Positions 37,869-47,089 of a DNA stretch of 64,000 nt are shown piece by piece; position 1 is the first letter of the stretch; every line of letters starts with the position of its first letter. The stretch lies in assembly GCF_000190475.1 (NCBI RefSeq), contig NZ_AEWH01000004.1, positions 62,001 through 126,000 on the forward strand, read 5' to 3'. The position numbers and the translations under genes were made by a program. Under the pieces are notes generated by a model, which was given only the letters and a program-made list of their open reading frames with translations, made no database searches and was not told the origin of the DNA. Origin of the DNA: Ornithinibacillus scapharcae TW25. GTDB lineage: Bacteria; Bacillota; Bacilli; Bacillales; Amphibacillaceae.

Positions 37869-39188
37869 TCAACTACCTCCATTTAACAACATACTTAAAT
37901 TGTCTATCGTTTCTTCAAAGGTAAGTTTTTCATAGACATCCTGTTTCAAGAAGTTTTGTAGTTTCGGATAATAAAGGATGGCCTTGTCAATTTCATGATC
38001 AGTGCCTCGTTTATAGGCCCCAATTTGAATCAAATCCTTATTCTCCTCGTACTTTGCCAGTAGTGTTCGCGCCTGTTGTGCGATAGCCAAATGGTCTGGT
38101 GAAGAAATTTGATTCATAACCCTACTGATAGACTTCAGAATATTGATTGCAGGGTATTGTCCTTGTTCCGCCAATCTTCTATCCATTACAAAGTGACCAT
38201 CAAGAATACCTCGAACGGTATCAGCGATTGGCTCATTCATATCATCACCATCCACTAGAACTGTATAAAATGCTGTAATAGCACCATTTTTATTTGTACC
38301 TGTTCGTTCTAATAGTTTAGGCAAGATAGAAAACACAGATGGTGTATAACCTTTCGTTGTTGGGGGTTCACCAGTTGCAAGTCCGATTTCTCGTTGGGCC
38401 ATTGCAACACGTGTAACGGAATCCATCATAAGGTTAACGTTATAACCAAGATCTCTAAAATACTCACTAATTGCAGTTGCCGTATAGGCACCTTTAATTC
38501 TCATTAAGGCAGGTTGATCGGAAGTTGCAACGACAACAATTGACCGATTAAGACCTTCTTGTCCCAAATCTTTCTCTATAAATTCCCGAACCTCACGACC
38601 ACGTTCTCCAATAAGTGCAATAACATTTATGTCCGCTTTACTGTTACGTGCGATCATCCCTAACAATGTACTCTTGCCAACACCACTACCAGCAAACAAA
38701 CCAATTCGTTGACCTCTTCCGACTGTTAGCATCGAATCGATTGCTTTTACACCAACAGGAATTGGTTGGGAAATTGTTGGACGTGACATCGGGTTAGGTG
38801 GCGCTTGCTCTGTTGTATAGTTAGATAATCCCTTTGGTAGTTCTGATTCATCAAGTGGTTTACCAAGTGAATCAACAACCTTTCCAATTAACCCTCTGCC
38901 AATTTTGACAGTTAGTGGTTTACCTGTTGATTCCACGAGACAACCCGGACCGATTTCAGAGACTTCGTTGTAAGGCATTAAAATTATCTTTTCTTGGTTA
39001 AAACCAACTACCTCTGCAAGAACAGGCTTCTTCTTTAAATTGTTTGTTGGGTGTATATAACAAACCTCACCAATATTTGCTGCAGGACCAACAGATTCAA
39101 TCATGATACCTACAACTCGTTCTACTTTGCCGTAACGTTTATATACATCAGCTTCCTCGATTGCATTAAAGTACTTTTTTAGATTCAT
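37869..39188 (-). CDS. fliI: Flagellum-specific ATPase FliI
   Basis: 439 residues, F1-ATPase beta-like. N-terminal beta barrel, Walker A GLFAGSGVGKSTLLGMIARN, the catalytic ALIGERGREVREF, Walker B NVNLMMDSVTRVAMAQREIG and LATGEPPTTKGYTPSVFS. It powers or primes flagellar export. The start overlaps the end of fliH by 4 bases, which suits their complex. Confidence 0.97.
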   Translation of the reverse strand: MNLKKYFNAIEEADVYKRYGKVERVVGIMIESVGPAANIGEVCYIHPTNNLKKKPVLAEVVGFNQEKIILMPYNEVSEIGPGCLVESTGKPLTVKIGRGLIGKVVDSLGKPLDESELPKGLSNYTTEQAPPNPMSRPTISQPIPVGVKAIDSMLTVGRGQRIGLFAGSGVGKSTLLGMIARNSKADINVIALIGERGREVREFIEKDLGQEGLNRSIVVVATSDQPALMRIKGAYTATAISEYFRDLGYNVNLMMDSVTRVAMAQREIGLATGEPPTTKGYTPSVFSILPKLLERTGTNKNGAITAFYTVLVDGDDMNEPIADTVRGILDGHFVMDRRLAEQGQYPAINILKSISRVMNQISSPDHLAIAQQARTLLAKYEENKDLIQIGAYKRGTDHEIDKAILYYPKLQNFLKQDVYEKLTFEETIDNLSMLLNGGS

Positions 39189-39925
39189 TCTCTTGACTCC
39201 ATTACAATTTCGTGAAGAACTTGTTTAATCTGATGAAGTTGCGTATCAATACTTGCATCGATTTTTCCGAATGGATATTCAATTACGCAACTTCCTACTT
39301 CCAATGATTCATTTATATATAGCGAAAGTTCAGATTTTGTATCGATTACTCTTTCTAACTCATTTTTTTGTGTTAAAACATATTCGTAATTATCTGGATG
39401 CAGATAAATAGAGAGCTCACGTTGATCTTTAATTGATGTAATGGCTTCTTTTACGATAGCTAAAAAGGATTCAGGTTCGTTTTCTAGTACTTGCTTCATT
39501 ATTTTTTCGGCAACTTGTACTGCCAGTGAAAGAATAGTCTCTTCACTTTTCTCAACGGTTACTTGATAATCCTTTTTAGATGCTATAATGATCGAATTGG
39601 CCTGGTCAATTAAGTGCTTAAATTGTTGTTCACTCTCTAATTTCCCCTGTTCGAATCCGGCTTGAAAACCTTCCTCTTTCGCTTGCTCAACTAAAAGATT
39701 TCTTTCTTCCAACCAATCTTTTTTTGCTTGCTCAATTTGATTTTCTGTATCCAAAATCAGTTGCTCTTTCTGTTTTTGAATAGCATTAAGTTCGTTTTTA
39801 GCTTCTTGAATTCGTTGAAGATCAAATTTTAGCTGTGATTCAAAGTCCAGCTCTTGTTCCATAATTGGTTGTTGAATCGTTTTTAATTGAATGACTCTTT
39901 TTGACTCAGGTTGGATACTATACAA
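39185..39925 (-). CDS. fliH: Flagellar assembly protein FliH
   Basis: 246 residues. A long coiled coil (about 25-110, Gln/Glu/Lys-rich, including AKEEGFQAGFEQGKLESEQQ, the FliH GxxxG-like part) precedes a C-terminal E-subunit-like domain (AVQVAEKIMKQVLENEPESF; GSCVIEYPFGKIDASIDTQL). FliH regulates FliI. The TTG at 39925 (MYSIQPESKRVIQLK) has GGGGGAG 9 bases upstream and overlaps the fliG stop by 8 bases; GTG starts up to 39952 are less likely. Confidence 0.88.
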   Translation of the reverse strand: MYSIQPESKRVIQLKTIQQPIMEQELDFESQLKFDLQRIQEAKNELNAIQKQKEQLILDTENQIEQAKKDWLEERNLLVEQAKEEGFQAGFEQGKLESEQQFKHLIDQANSIIIASKKDYQVTVEKSEETILSLAVQVAEKIMKQVLENEPESFLAIVKEAITSIKDQRELSIYLHPDNYEYVLTQKNELERVIDTKSELSLYINESLEVGSCVIEYPFGKIDASIDTQLHQIKQVLHEIVMESRE

Positions 39926-40931
39926 TGATATCGTCTCCCCCACCACGTGCAATTACGATTTCACCAATATCTTCAAGCCTTCTAATAATCGCAACAATCC
40001 GTGTTTGAGCTTCTTCTACATCACGCAAGCGGACTGGACCCATGTATTCCATTTCTTCTTTGAATGTATCTGCCATACGTTGTGACATATTCTTAAAGAC
40101 AATATCTTTTACTTCATCACTTGAAACTTTAAGTGCTAGTCGTAAGTCTTCATTCTCCACTTCACGAATTACACGCTGAATAGCACGGTTGTCCAAGATA
40201 ACAATATCCTCGAATACAAACATACGCTTCTTAATTTCGTCAGCCAGTTCCGGATCTTGTATTTCTAACGCATCTAAGATAGTTCTTTCTGTGCTTCTGT
40301 CAACCCCGTTCAGTACCTCTACAACAGCTTGAATACCGCCTGTTTGCGTATAGTCTTCTGTAAACTGAGAAGATATATTTCGTTCTAGCACTTCCTCTAC
40401 CTGGCTAATGATGTCAGGTGAAGTAGAGTCCATCGTCGCAATACGTTTTGCAATATCTGCCTGTACTTCTTGTGGTAAGGCAGATAGTATTTGCCCTGCT
40501 TGCTCTGGATCTAAATAAGAAAGAACTAGAGCAATTGTTTGTGGATGCTCATTTTGTATAAAGTTTAACACCTGTTGTGGATCTGCTTTTCTAGCAAAAT
40601 CAAACGGTCTAACTTGTAATGAAGAAGTTAATCGATTAATGATATTACTTGCTTCTTGTTCACCAAATGCTTTTTCTAAAACCGTTTTGGCATAGCCAAT
40701 ACCACCTTGAGAAATATAATCCTGAGCAAGAGCAATTTGATGGAATTGTTCCAGGACTTGCTCCTTCATTCCAGAATCAACCTTCTTAACAGATGAAATT
40801 TCTAGACTAAGCTTTTCAATCTCTTCCTCCGTTAGGTGCTTGTAAACTTGCGCTGACACATCTGGTCCTAGGGAGATTAAGAGAATTGCCGCTTTTTGTT
40901 TACCTGTTAATTCATTTTGTTGACGAGCCAT
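39918..40931 (-). CDS. fliG: Flagellar motor switch protein FliG
   Basis: 337 residues. N domain (LTGKQKAAILLISLGPDVSA), middle domain with the EHPQ motif (IQNEHPQTIALVLSYLDPEQ) and C-terminal charged torque helix (MFVFEDIVILDNRAIQRVIR). It joins the MS ring to the C ring and contacts stators. Length matches B. subtilis FliG. It starts 12 bases after fliF. Confidence 0.97.
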   Translation of the reverse strand: MARQQNELTGKQKAAILLISLGPDVSAQVYKHLTEEEIEKLSLEISSVKKVDSGMKEQVLEQFHQIALAQDYISQGGIGYAKTVLEKAFGEQEASNIINRLTSSLQVRPFDFARKADPQQVLNFIQNEHPQTIALVLSYLDPEQAGQILSALPQEVQADIAKRIATMDSTSPDIISQVEEVLERNISSQFTEDYTQTGGIQAVVEVLNGVDRSTERTILDALEIQDPELADEIKKRMFVFEDIVILDNRAIQRVIREVENEDLRLALKVSSDEVKDIVFKNMSQRMADTFKEEMEYMGPVRLRDVEEAQTRIVAIIRRLEDIGEIVIARGGGDDIIV

Positions 40932-40943
40932 TTATCTAACCTC

Positions 40944-42521
40944 CTAATCTTCCCCAATCCATCCACGAAGTAACTTCGCAAATTCTTCCGGCTTATCTTT
41001 AGCCATTTTTTCTAGTTGCTTTTTACGTTGAGCAGATTCAGTCTCATCGGAAGCAGCTTCTATATCTGGAACCGTTTGGACTTGTTCTGTTGTAAATGCT
41101 GTCTCATCATATTCTTCCATTGTTGTGTTTCGCTTACGTTTAAATAGTAGAATTAGTAATAAAACGATTATTAGCAATAGTACGCCGCCAACAATGTACA
41201 TCCAAACCGGAATAGTAAATGCAGGCTCTGCTGCTTGTTCGTTCCCGCCACTAAACTCTTGGAATACAATTGATGTCTTTTCTTCTGGTGTAATCTCCCC
41301 ATATCCAGCATCAACAGATGTTGTAATAATCGAGTTTAATATAGAAGTAATACCTTCCTCTACTACTGCTCGATCCTGTGGATCAAGATCATTCTCATCA
41401 ATAGCCACTTGAATTCCTAGGTCACGTACTTTATAAGGGCTTTCTACGATGTCTTTGTGAATTCGATTGAATTCATTATTGATTGTTTCTTTAATATATT
41501 CGTATTCTCCGTCGTTCCCATCTTCCGCACCAGGATAACCAGTAATATCCTCGTCTCCAGTCCCCGCTACACCGCCAGCTTGTGCGCCTTCTCCAGTGTA
41601 GGTTTCATGAATAGTCTCAACACTTACTGGTAAACCTTCCATTGTTTCAGGATCTGCAGGCTCAATGATTTCTTCCACTCGATTCTCTTGTGTGAAATCG
41701 ATGTCAGCTGTTACAGATACAATTACGTTTTCCATTCCAACCATGGTACCTAGCATTTGCTGTACCCTTCTTTGAAGGTCGCGTTCAATATCTTTCTTTA
41801 CAGTTTGTTGAAATGTGTACGCATCCCCAAATCCTGAACCATTCTGTGAATTCATATCAAAATACTCTGAGTACTGGTTCATAATCGTAATATTTTCAGG
41901 TAGAAGGTTGGGAACTGCTTTTGATACTAATTGATATAATGAATTAATTTGATTACCTTCAAATCGATAGCCTGGTGCAGTTTCAATTACAATAGATGCA
42001 CTAGCTGGCTGAGTTGCTTCACTAACGAAAACTGGATCTTTCGGCATATTAATCATTACCGTAGCATCATTGATTCCATCAATACTCTTTATTAAATTTG
42101 CTAACTCACTTTGCATTGCGTCTAGTTTCATAATGTTAAATTCATTATCGGTTATTCCCCAAGAAGAATTTTCACTAAAGAAGGAGTAATCAATGTTACC
42201 ACTGTCTGGAATACCAAGTCCCGCAAGATCAACTAATAATCCATCAGCTTGTTCTTCAGGAACTAATACAGTCGTTCCACCATCTTGTATTTCATAAGGA
42301 ACTCCTCTAGTATCCAATTCTGTTTTTATTTGCCCGACTTCTTGTAAGGATAAATTATTGTATAATGGCACATAATTTGTTTTTGTCGCAAATATAGAGA
42401 CAACCGCTACTAAAGCAATAACCGCGAGCATCGAACCTATTATTAAACCCTTTTGACCTTTTGACCGTTTCGTCCAAAACGATTTGGCCTTTTCATTTAG
42501 TTTCATTATTTTCTCGTTCAT
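40944..42521 (-). CDS. fliF: Flagellar MS-ring protein FliF
   Basis: 525 residues. Two membrane segments (about 22-42 and 425-450), ring-building motifs between them (VPLYNNLSLQEVGQIKTELD; VLVPEEQADGLLVDLAGLGI; VMINMPKDPVFV; AVPNLLPENITIMNQ) and a C-terminal FliG-binding tail (EFAKLLRGWIGED). It is the platform of the basal body. The ATG at 42521 follows GGGGGAG; a reading from 42548 lacks support. A 156-base spacer with a hairpin separates it from fliE. Confidence 0.96.
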   Translation of the reverse strand: MNEKIMKLNEKAKSFWTKRSKGQKGLIIGSMLAVIALVAVVSIFATKTNYVPLYNNLSLQEVGQIKTELDTRGVPYEIQDGGTTVLVPEEQADGLLVDLAGLGIPDSGNIDYSFFSENSSWGITDNEFNIMKLDAMQSELANLIKSIDGINDATVMINMPKDPVFVSEATQPASASIVIETAPGYRFEGNQINSLYQLVSKAVPNLLPENITIMNQYSEYFDMNSQNGSGFGDAYTFQQTVKKDIERDLQRRVQQMLGTMVGMENVIVSVTADIDFTQENRVEEIIEPADPETMEGLPVSVETIHETYTGEGAQAGGVAGTGDEDITGYPGAEDGNDGEYEYIKETINNEFNRIHKDIVESPYKVRDLGIQVAIDENDLDPQDRAVVEEGITSILNSIITTSVDAGYGEITPEEKTSIVFQEFSGGNEQAAEPAFTIPVWMYIVGGVLLLIIVLLLILLFKRKRNTTMEEYDETAFTTEQVQTVPDIEAASDETESAQRKKQLEKMAKDKPEEFAKLLRGWIGED

Positions 42522-42558
42522 GTACTCCCCCGCCAAATAATATTGCAATAATAGTAGA

Positions 42559-42593
42559 AACTATGGCTCCCAGCTTGTTGGAAATCCATAGTT
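42559..42593 (-). promoter_or_regulatory. Hairpin in the fliE-fliF spacer
   Basis: A perfect 8-bp stem AACTATGG/CCATAGTT encloses a second short stem (CCA/TGG). No U-run follows on the minus strand. It may stabilise or partly attenuate the early operon transcript before fliF. Confidence 0.4.
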
Positions 42594-42677
42594 ATGTTTT
42601 TGAGGTTTGCAATTTTTAAAATTTTATGTTCAAAACTATTTACAATAAAATAGATTGTACCGATATAAAAGAAAAAA

Positions 42678-42980
42678 TTAAACCTGCATTCTCATGACTT
42701 CAGTATAGGCATCTATAGCCTTACGCTGAATTTCAACTGTTGCTTGTAATGTAATACTTGCTTTTTGAGCAGTAATCATCACATCATGCAAATCATCAAT
42801 TTTCCCTAAAGCAAGTGCCTCCGTTTTCTTGTCGGAGACATTCTGTAACTCATTTACATTATTAATAGCGTTTTTTAATGCATTAGCAAAACTCGCTTGA
42901 GCCTCACCCACACTCTTCTTTTGTTTCGGTATCATTGTGCTTGGATTCACATGATTAATATTACCAATAGAAAGATTCAT
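42678..42980 (-). CDS. fliE: Flagellar hook-basal body protein FliE
   Basis: 100 residues, normal FliE. Conserved C-terminal half: ALALGKIDDLHDVMITAQKA and SITLQATVEIQRKAIDAYTEVMRMQV region. FliE links the MS ring and rod. The ATG at 42980 follows AAGGAG; it lies 11 bases after flgC. Confidence 0.95.
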   Translation of the reverse strand: MNLSIGNINHVNPSTMIPKQKKSVGEAQASFANALKNAINNVNELQNVSDKKTEALALGKIDDLHDVMITAQKASITLQATVEIQRKAIDAYTEVMRMQV

Positions 42981-42991
42981 CACTATTCTCC

Positions 42992-43447
42992 TTATTTACC
43001 AATTTCAAGTGCCTTCATTAACATACTTTTACTAGCATTTAACGCAGTAATATTAGCCTCATAGGATCTAGTGGCACTCATTAGATCGACCATTTCTTTT
43101 AGTGGGTCGACATTGGGCATTTCTACATAACCCTCTTCATTCGCATCAGGGTGTGTTGGATCATAAACCAACTTAAATGGCTCCGCATCCTCAACAATCC
43201 CAGTAACTTTCACTCCTGAAGCAGGATTCGATGTTGTATTTTGTGCCTTCTGAAGAAAGGATTGGAAACTATTATCTGCCGGCGCCATCGTTACCATCTT
43301 TCTACGGTATGGTTCAAACTCTCCATTCTCGTTAATAGTTGCTCTAGTTGTGTTCGCGTTCGCGATATTAGAAGAGACAACATCCATACGAAGTCTTTGA
43401 GCAGTTAGTGCACTTGCACTCGCATTAAATGCGTTAAATATTGACAT
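42992..43447 (-). CDS. flgC: Flagellar basal-body rod protein FlgC
   Basis: 151 residues. The rod-protein N-terminal motif is RLRMDVVSSNIANANTTR and the C-terminal helix is LKEMVDLMSATRSYEANITA. It forms the proximal rod with FlgB. It follows flgB by 2 bases. Confidence 0.97.
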   Translation of the reverse strand: MSIFNAFNASASALTAQRLRMDVVSSNIANANTTRATINENGEFEPYRRKMVTMAPADNSFQSFLQKAQNTTSNPASGVKVTGIVEDAEPFKLVYDPTHPDANEEGYVEMPNVDPLKEMVDLMSATRSYEANITALNASKSMLMKALEIGK

Positions 43448-43449
43448 GG

Positions 43450-43845
43450 TTATCTACCTCCTCTAATAACTGTTTGTAAACTATTAAACTTTCCATTTAA
43501 CCGGTCTACTAAACTTTGATAATATATTTGGTTCTGTGCCAATTCTGCCATTTCCTTGTCGATATCTACATTATTTCCATTATGGTTAAAGACAGTATTA
43601 TTTCGTTGTATCGTTTTAAAAGAAACATTTTGATCATTTTCGAACGGAATGTGTCTTGGGTGTGTACGTTTAGCTGTAAGAGAACCCGAAAGTTCCTGTT
43701 GAAGTACGTCCTTAAAAACCACGTCTTTCGCCTTATAATTCGGTGTATCGACATTTGCAATATTAGAAGCGATTGTTTGATTTTTTACAGATGCATAGTT
43801 AAGAGACTTTTGTAATGTATTAATCGTACCGCTAAATAAGTCCAT
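43450..43845 (-). CDS. flgB: Flagellar basal-body rod protein FlgB, first gene of fla/che
   Basis: 131 residues. N-terminal SLNYASVKNQTIASNIANVD then TPNYKAKDV, and the C-terminal MAELAQNQIYYQSLVDRLNG are typical. It opens the roughly 29-kb fla/che operon. AAAGGAGGG precedes the ATG. Upstream lie a SigA-type promoter (43910-43938), a Spo0A-box-like site and a six-copy motif array. Confidence 0.96.
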   Translation of the reverse strand: MDLFSGTINTLQKSLNYASVKNQTIASNIANVDTPNYKAKDVVFKDVLQQELSGSLTAKRTHPRHIPFENDQNVSFKTIQRNNTVFNHNGNNVDIDKEMAELAQNQIYYQSLVDRLNGKFNSLQTVIRGGR

Positions 43846-43909
43846 TTTTCACCCTCCTTTGATTGTCTTTTTATAAAGAAACGGACATAAATAAAAATTC
43901 TATACGAAT

Positions 43910-43938
43910 ATTGTAATTTATATCTTATATAAAGTCTA
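43910..43938 (-). promoter_or_regulatory. Candidate SigA-type fla/che operon promoter
   Basis: TAGACT (43933-43938), 17-base spacer, TACAAT (43910-43915) on the minus strand, about 65 bases before flgB. The weak -35 suggests a promoter needing activation. No clear SigD promoter (TAAA...GCCGATAT) was found nearby. Confidence 0.45.
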
Positions 43939-43944
43939 TCAAAA

Positions 43945-43951
43945 TTCGACA
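43945..43951 (-). promoter_or_regulatory. Spo0A-box-like site upstream of flgB
   Basis: The minus strand reads TGTCGAA, the core of the B. subtilis 0A box, 6 bases upstream of the candidate -35. A single 7-base match can occur by chance. Confidence 0.3.
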
Positions 43952-43990
43952 TTTTTCAAGTTAATGCTCCAAAACAGTACCTGACTACTA

Positions 43991-44177
43991 GGTAATAATA
44001 ACTAATTTACAGGTAAAAATATAACTCAGTCTACAATAACTTTCAACCTAATTTATTTTTTGTAGAATCTTGGTAAAAAAGAACCATACTCCACGCGCTT
44101 ATCACCCTACTTTTTACCTACTTATTATCCTATAGCAAGAAGTCAATTACTAGCACATCTTTTTACCAATTATTACC
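43991..44177. repeat. Mirror-symmetric array of six GGTAA(A/T)AA motifs
   Basis: The 463-base gene-free stretch 43846-44308 holds the codY terminator, the fla/che promoter and this array. Plus-strand copies: GGTAATAA at 43991 and GGTAAAAA at 44012 and 44072. Minus-strand copies: GGTAAAAA at 44118-44111 and 44167-44160, and GGTAATAA at 44177-44170. The order mirrors around about 44092, with the GGTAATAA variants outermost. The two left copies are 21 bases apart and the two right copies 10, i.e. near whole helical turns. It looks like a regulator binding array; which protein is unknown. Confidence 0.5.
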
Positions 44178-44255
44178 TCCGGAGTTTCGTGTGAATGAGC
44201 ATTATATCGTTTTCTTATCTTGAAGGAATTTGATTATCGATACTTTTAAACATGA

Positions 44256-44289
44256 AAAAAACCCTTAGATTTTTTAGTCTAAGGGTTTT
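44256..44289 (-). terminator. Rho-independent terminator of codY
   Basis: Stem ACCCTTAGA (44261-44269)/TCTAAGGGT (44278-44286), 8-base loop, flanking A/T pairs and a run of seven T on the minus strand. It ends the xerC-hslV-hslU-codY unit before the fla/che control region. Confidence 0.88.
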
Positions 44290-44308
44290 ATATTAGTAAG
44301 AATTATAC

Positions 44309-45088
44309 TTATCTTGAACGTAATTTTTCTAATTCTACTAGGAATTTGTCGTTAAGAACTTTAATGTACGTTCCTTTCATACCTAGTGAACGAGATTCAA
44401 TAACACCAGCACTTTCTAGTTTTCTTAGCGCATTAACAATTACAGATCTTGTAATTCCAACACGATCAGCGATTTTACTTGCTACTAGAAGACCTTCATG
44501 ACCATTTAGTTCTTCAAAGATGTGATCAATCGCTTCTAATTCACTATATGACAATGAACTAATTGCCATTTGTACAACAGCTTTACTTCTTGCTTCCATT
44601 TCGATTTCTTCTGTTTTTTCGTGCAGTATTTCCATTCCTACTACAGTAGCACCATACTCTGCAAGTAGTAAATCATCATTATTAAATGCTTCTTTTAATC
44701 TACCGATAACCAATGTACCTAGGCGTTGACCACCACCAATAATAGGAACAATTGTTGTAAGTCCATCTTTAAATAAGTCTCTGTTTTCTACTGGAAAAAC
44801 AGTGTATTGGCTATTAATTTCTAAATTAGCAGTAGTCTCATGAATATGGAATAGACCTTCTGTATATTCTTCAGGGAATTGTCTTTCTTCCAACATAGAC
44901 TTCATACGCTCGTTTTCAATTTCTTGGTTAATCGCATAACCAAGTAGTTTCCCTCTTCTACTTAAGATGAATACATTACCTTTAATAACCTCTGTTAATG
45001 ATGCAGCCATATCGTTAAAGTTTACTGATTTACCTGTTGCTTTTTGCAACATTGAGTTAATTTTTCTTGCGCGATCTAATAGTTCCAT
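44309..45088 (-). CDS. codY: GTP- and branched-chain-amino-acid-sensing repressor CodY
   Basis: 259 residues, exact family length. N-terminal GAF domain (1-155) that binds Ile/Leu/Val, with [15 protein letters not shown] and [11 protein letters not shown]-terminal winged helix with [20 protein letters not shown] then [20 protein letters not shown]. CodY represses stationary-phase genes, and in B. subtilis nutritional repression of the fla/che operon requires it. It lies directly upstream of that operon and ends the xerC-hslVU-codY operon, with its own terminator. Confidence 0.98.
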   Translation of the reverse strand: MELLDRARKINSMLQKATGKSVNFNDMAASLTEVIKGNVFILSRRGKLLGYAINQEIENERMKSMLEERQFPEEYTEGLFHIHETTANLEINSQYTVFPVENRDLFKDGLTTIVPIIGGGQRLGTLVIGRLKEAFNNDDLLLAEYGATVVGMEILHEKTEEIEMEARSKAVVQMAISSLSYSELEAIDHIFEELNGHEGLLVASKIADRVGITRSVIVNALRKLESAGVIESRSLGMKGTYIKVLNDKFLVELEKLRSR

Positions 45089-45117
45089 TTTTATAGTTCC
45101 TCCAATATATTAATTAA

Positions 45118-46509
45118 TTACAATATAAATTGACTTAAATCTTTGTTTTTTACAATCGTACTAAGTTTTTGATCAACATATTCAGGTGTTATTTCCACGG
45201 TCTCCATGGTAACGTCAGGAGCTTCAAATGAAAGGTCTTCAAGCAATTTTTCTAAAATTGTATGTAGTCTTCTAGCTCCAATATTGTCCGTATCCTGGTT
45301 GACCTGATAGGCAATTTCCGCAATTCTATTTACAGCTTTGTCTGTAAATACAACATTTATACCCTCGGTTTTCAATAAAGCTTGATATTGCTTTAATAGT
45401 GCATTCGATGGTTCATTTAGTATACGCACAAAGTCATCGACCGATAACTTCTCTAATTCAACGCGAATTGGAAATCTACCTTGTAATTCTGGTATCAAGT
45501 CAGATGGTTTCGCCATATGAAATGCCCCTGCAGCAATAAATAGCATATGATCTGTCTTTACTGGACCATGCTTCGTTACAACAGTGGAACCTTCCACAAT
45601 AGGTAGTATATCTCGTTGAACACCTTCACGTGATACATTCGGCGAGTTATCGTGCTTACCAGCAACTTTATCAATCTCATCTATAAAGATAATACCTGAT
45701 TGCTCCGCTCTATTAACCGCTTCTTGTGACACTTCTTCCATATCGATTAACTTTTGCGCTTCTTGTTGAGTAAGTACCTTTCTTGCTTCTGAAACAGTTA
45801 ACTTTCTTTTCTTTTTCTTCTTTGGCATAAATTGACCAAGTGTTTCTTGCATGTTCATTCCCATATGTTCCATGCCAGATCCCTGAAGTAAGTCAAACAT
45901 AGATGGTGGGATTTCCTCAATTTCAATGGTTACAATATGATCTTCTAGTTCTCCCATTGCAAGCTGATGCGCTACTCGACTACGCTTAGATTTAATCTCC
46001 TCATCCTTCTCCATATTTTCATCTGCTTCATCATTACCTTGAGAAGAAAATAGCATTTCAAAAGGATTGGATATAGTAGATTGCTTTTTCACTTGTGGAA
46101 CAAGGAGTTTAACCAACTTTCTTTCTGCTTCTTCCTTTGCCTTACCTAGAACATCATTCATTTTTTCTTCTTTTACCATTCGTAAGGACATTTCGACTAA
46201 GTCTCGCACCATCGATTCCACATCTCGCCCTACATAGCCTACTTCGGTAAACTTGGTAGCTTCGACTTTCACAAATGGTGCCCCAACAAGCTTTGCTAGA
46301 CGTCTAGCGATTTCTGTTTTCCCAACACCAGTTGGTCCAATCATTAGTATGTTCTTAGGTACAATTTCATCTTTCAGTTTGTCATCAAGCAAAGTTCTAC
46401 GGTATCTATTCCTAAGAGCAATTGCCACTGATTTCTTAGCGCTATTCTGACCAATAATGTAATTATCCAGTTGGTTTACGATTTGTCTTGGAGTTAAATT
46501 TATACCCAT
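45118..46509 (-). CDS. hslU: ATP-dependent protease ATPase subunit HslU (ClpY)
   Basis: 463 residues. AAA+ domain with Walker [21 protein letters not shown]-domain (about 105-240), Walker [11 protein letters not shown], sensor region [13 protein letters not shown] and the C-terminal tail LSQFIL that docks into HslV. It unfolds substrates for HslV. It follows hslV by 17 bases. B. subtilis names it clpY. Confidence 0.97.
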   Translation of the reverse strand: MGINLTPRQIVNQLDNYIIGQNSAKKSVAIALRNRYRRTLLDDKLKDEIVPKNILMIGPTGVGKTEIARRLAKLVGAPFVKVEATKFTEVGYVGRDVESMVRDLVEMSLRMVKEEKMNDVLGKAKEEAERKLVKLLVPQVKKQSTISNPFEMLFSSQGNDEADENMEKDEEIKSKRSRVAHQLAMGELEDHIVTIEIEEIPPSMFDLLQGSGMEHMGMNMQETLGQFMPKKKKKRKLTVSEARKVLTQQEAQKLIDMEEVSQEAVNRAEQSGIIFIDEIDKVAGKHDNSPNVSREGVQRDILPIVEGSTVVTKHGPVKTDHMLFIAAGAFHMAKPSDLIPELQGRFPIRVELEKLSVDDFVRILNEPSNALLKQYQALLKTEGINVVFTDKAVNRIAEIAYQVNQDTDNIGARRLHTILEKLLEDLSFEAPDVTMETVEITPEYVDQKLSTIVKNKDLSQFIL

Positions 46510-46526
46510 TCAAACATGGCCTCCCT

Positions 46527-47072
46527 TTAATCTAGTACTTCCAACGTAATTTGATCATTCGTAAATACACAAATTTCTCCTGCAATCTTCATTGCAGCAA
46601 GCGCAATGTCTTTAGCTGACATATCCTCCGCGTAGCTTACTAGTGCTCTTCCAGCACTAAGTGCATAATTACCACCAGAACCAATTGCAAGGATCCCATC
46701 ATCAGGTTCAATCACTTCACCTGTACCTGAAATCAACAACATACTTTCCTTGTTCATGACAATCAGCATTGCCTCTAGCTTACGTAATACTTTATCACTT
46801 CGCCACTCCTGTGCTAACTCCACAGCTGCTCTAGTTAAGTTGCCATTAAACGCTTCTAACTTTCCTTCAAATTTTTCAAAAAGCGTAAAAGCATCTGCAA
46901 CTGATCCTGCAAACCCCGCTAACACATTCCCGTTATATAAACGTCGTACTTTCTTTGCTTTATGCTTCATCACCACAGAATTACCTAATGTCACCTGGCC
47001 ATCACCACTCATGGCGCTTTGGCCTTTGTGCTGTACAGCAAAAATTGTGGTAGCATGTATCTCTTGTGTCAA
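46527..47072 (-). CDS. hslV: ATP-dependent protease peptidase subunit HslV (ClpQ/CodW)
   Basis: 181 residues. [21 protein letters not shown] and the Lys in [13 protein letters not shown] are conserved. The start chosen is TTG at 47072 ([11 protein letters not shown]), with GAGGTGA about 5 bases upstream; this gives 181 residues like B. subtilis CodW, whose N-terminus is MSSFHATTIF. In CodW a serine next to Met is reported as the nucleophile; here that residue would be Thr2. A GTG at 47081 is the alternative start. Confidence 0.93.
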   Translation of the reverse strand: MTQEIHATTIFAVQHKGQSAMSGDGQVTLGNSVVMKHKAKKVRRLYNGNVLAGFAGSVADAFTLFEKFEGKLEAFNGNLTRAAVELAQEWRSDKVLRKLEAMLIVMNKESMLLISGTGEVIEPDDGILAIGSGGNYALSAGRALVSYAEDMSAKDIALAAMKIAGEICVFTNDQITLEVLD

Positions 47073-47089
47073 AAGGATCACCTCATCCG

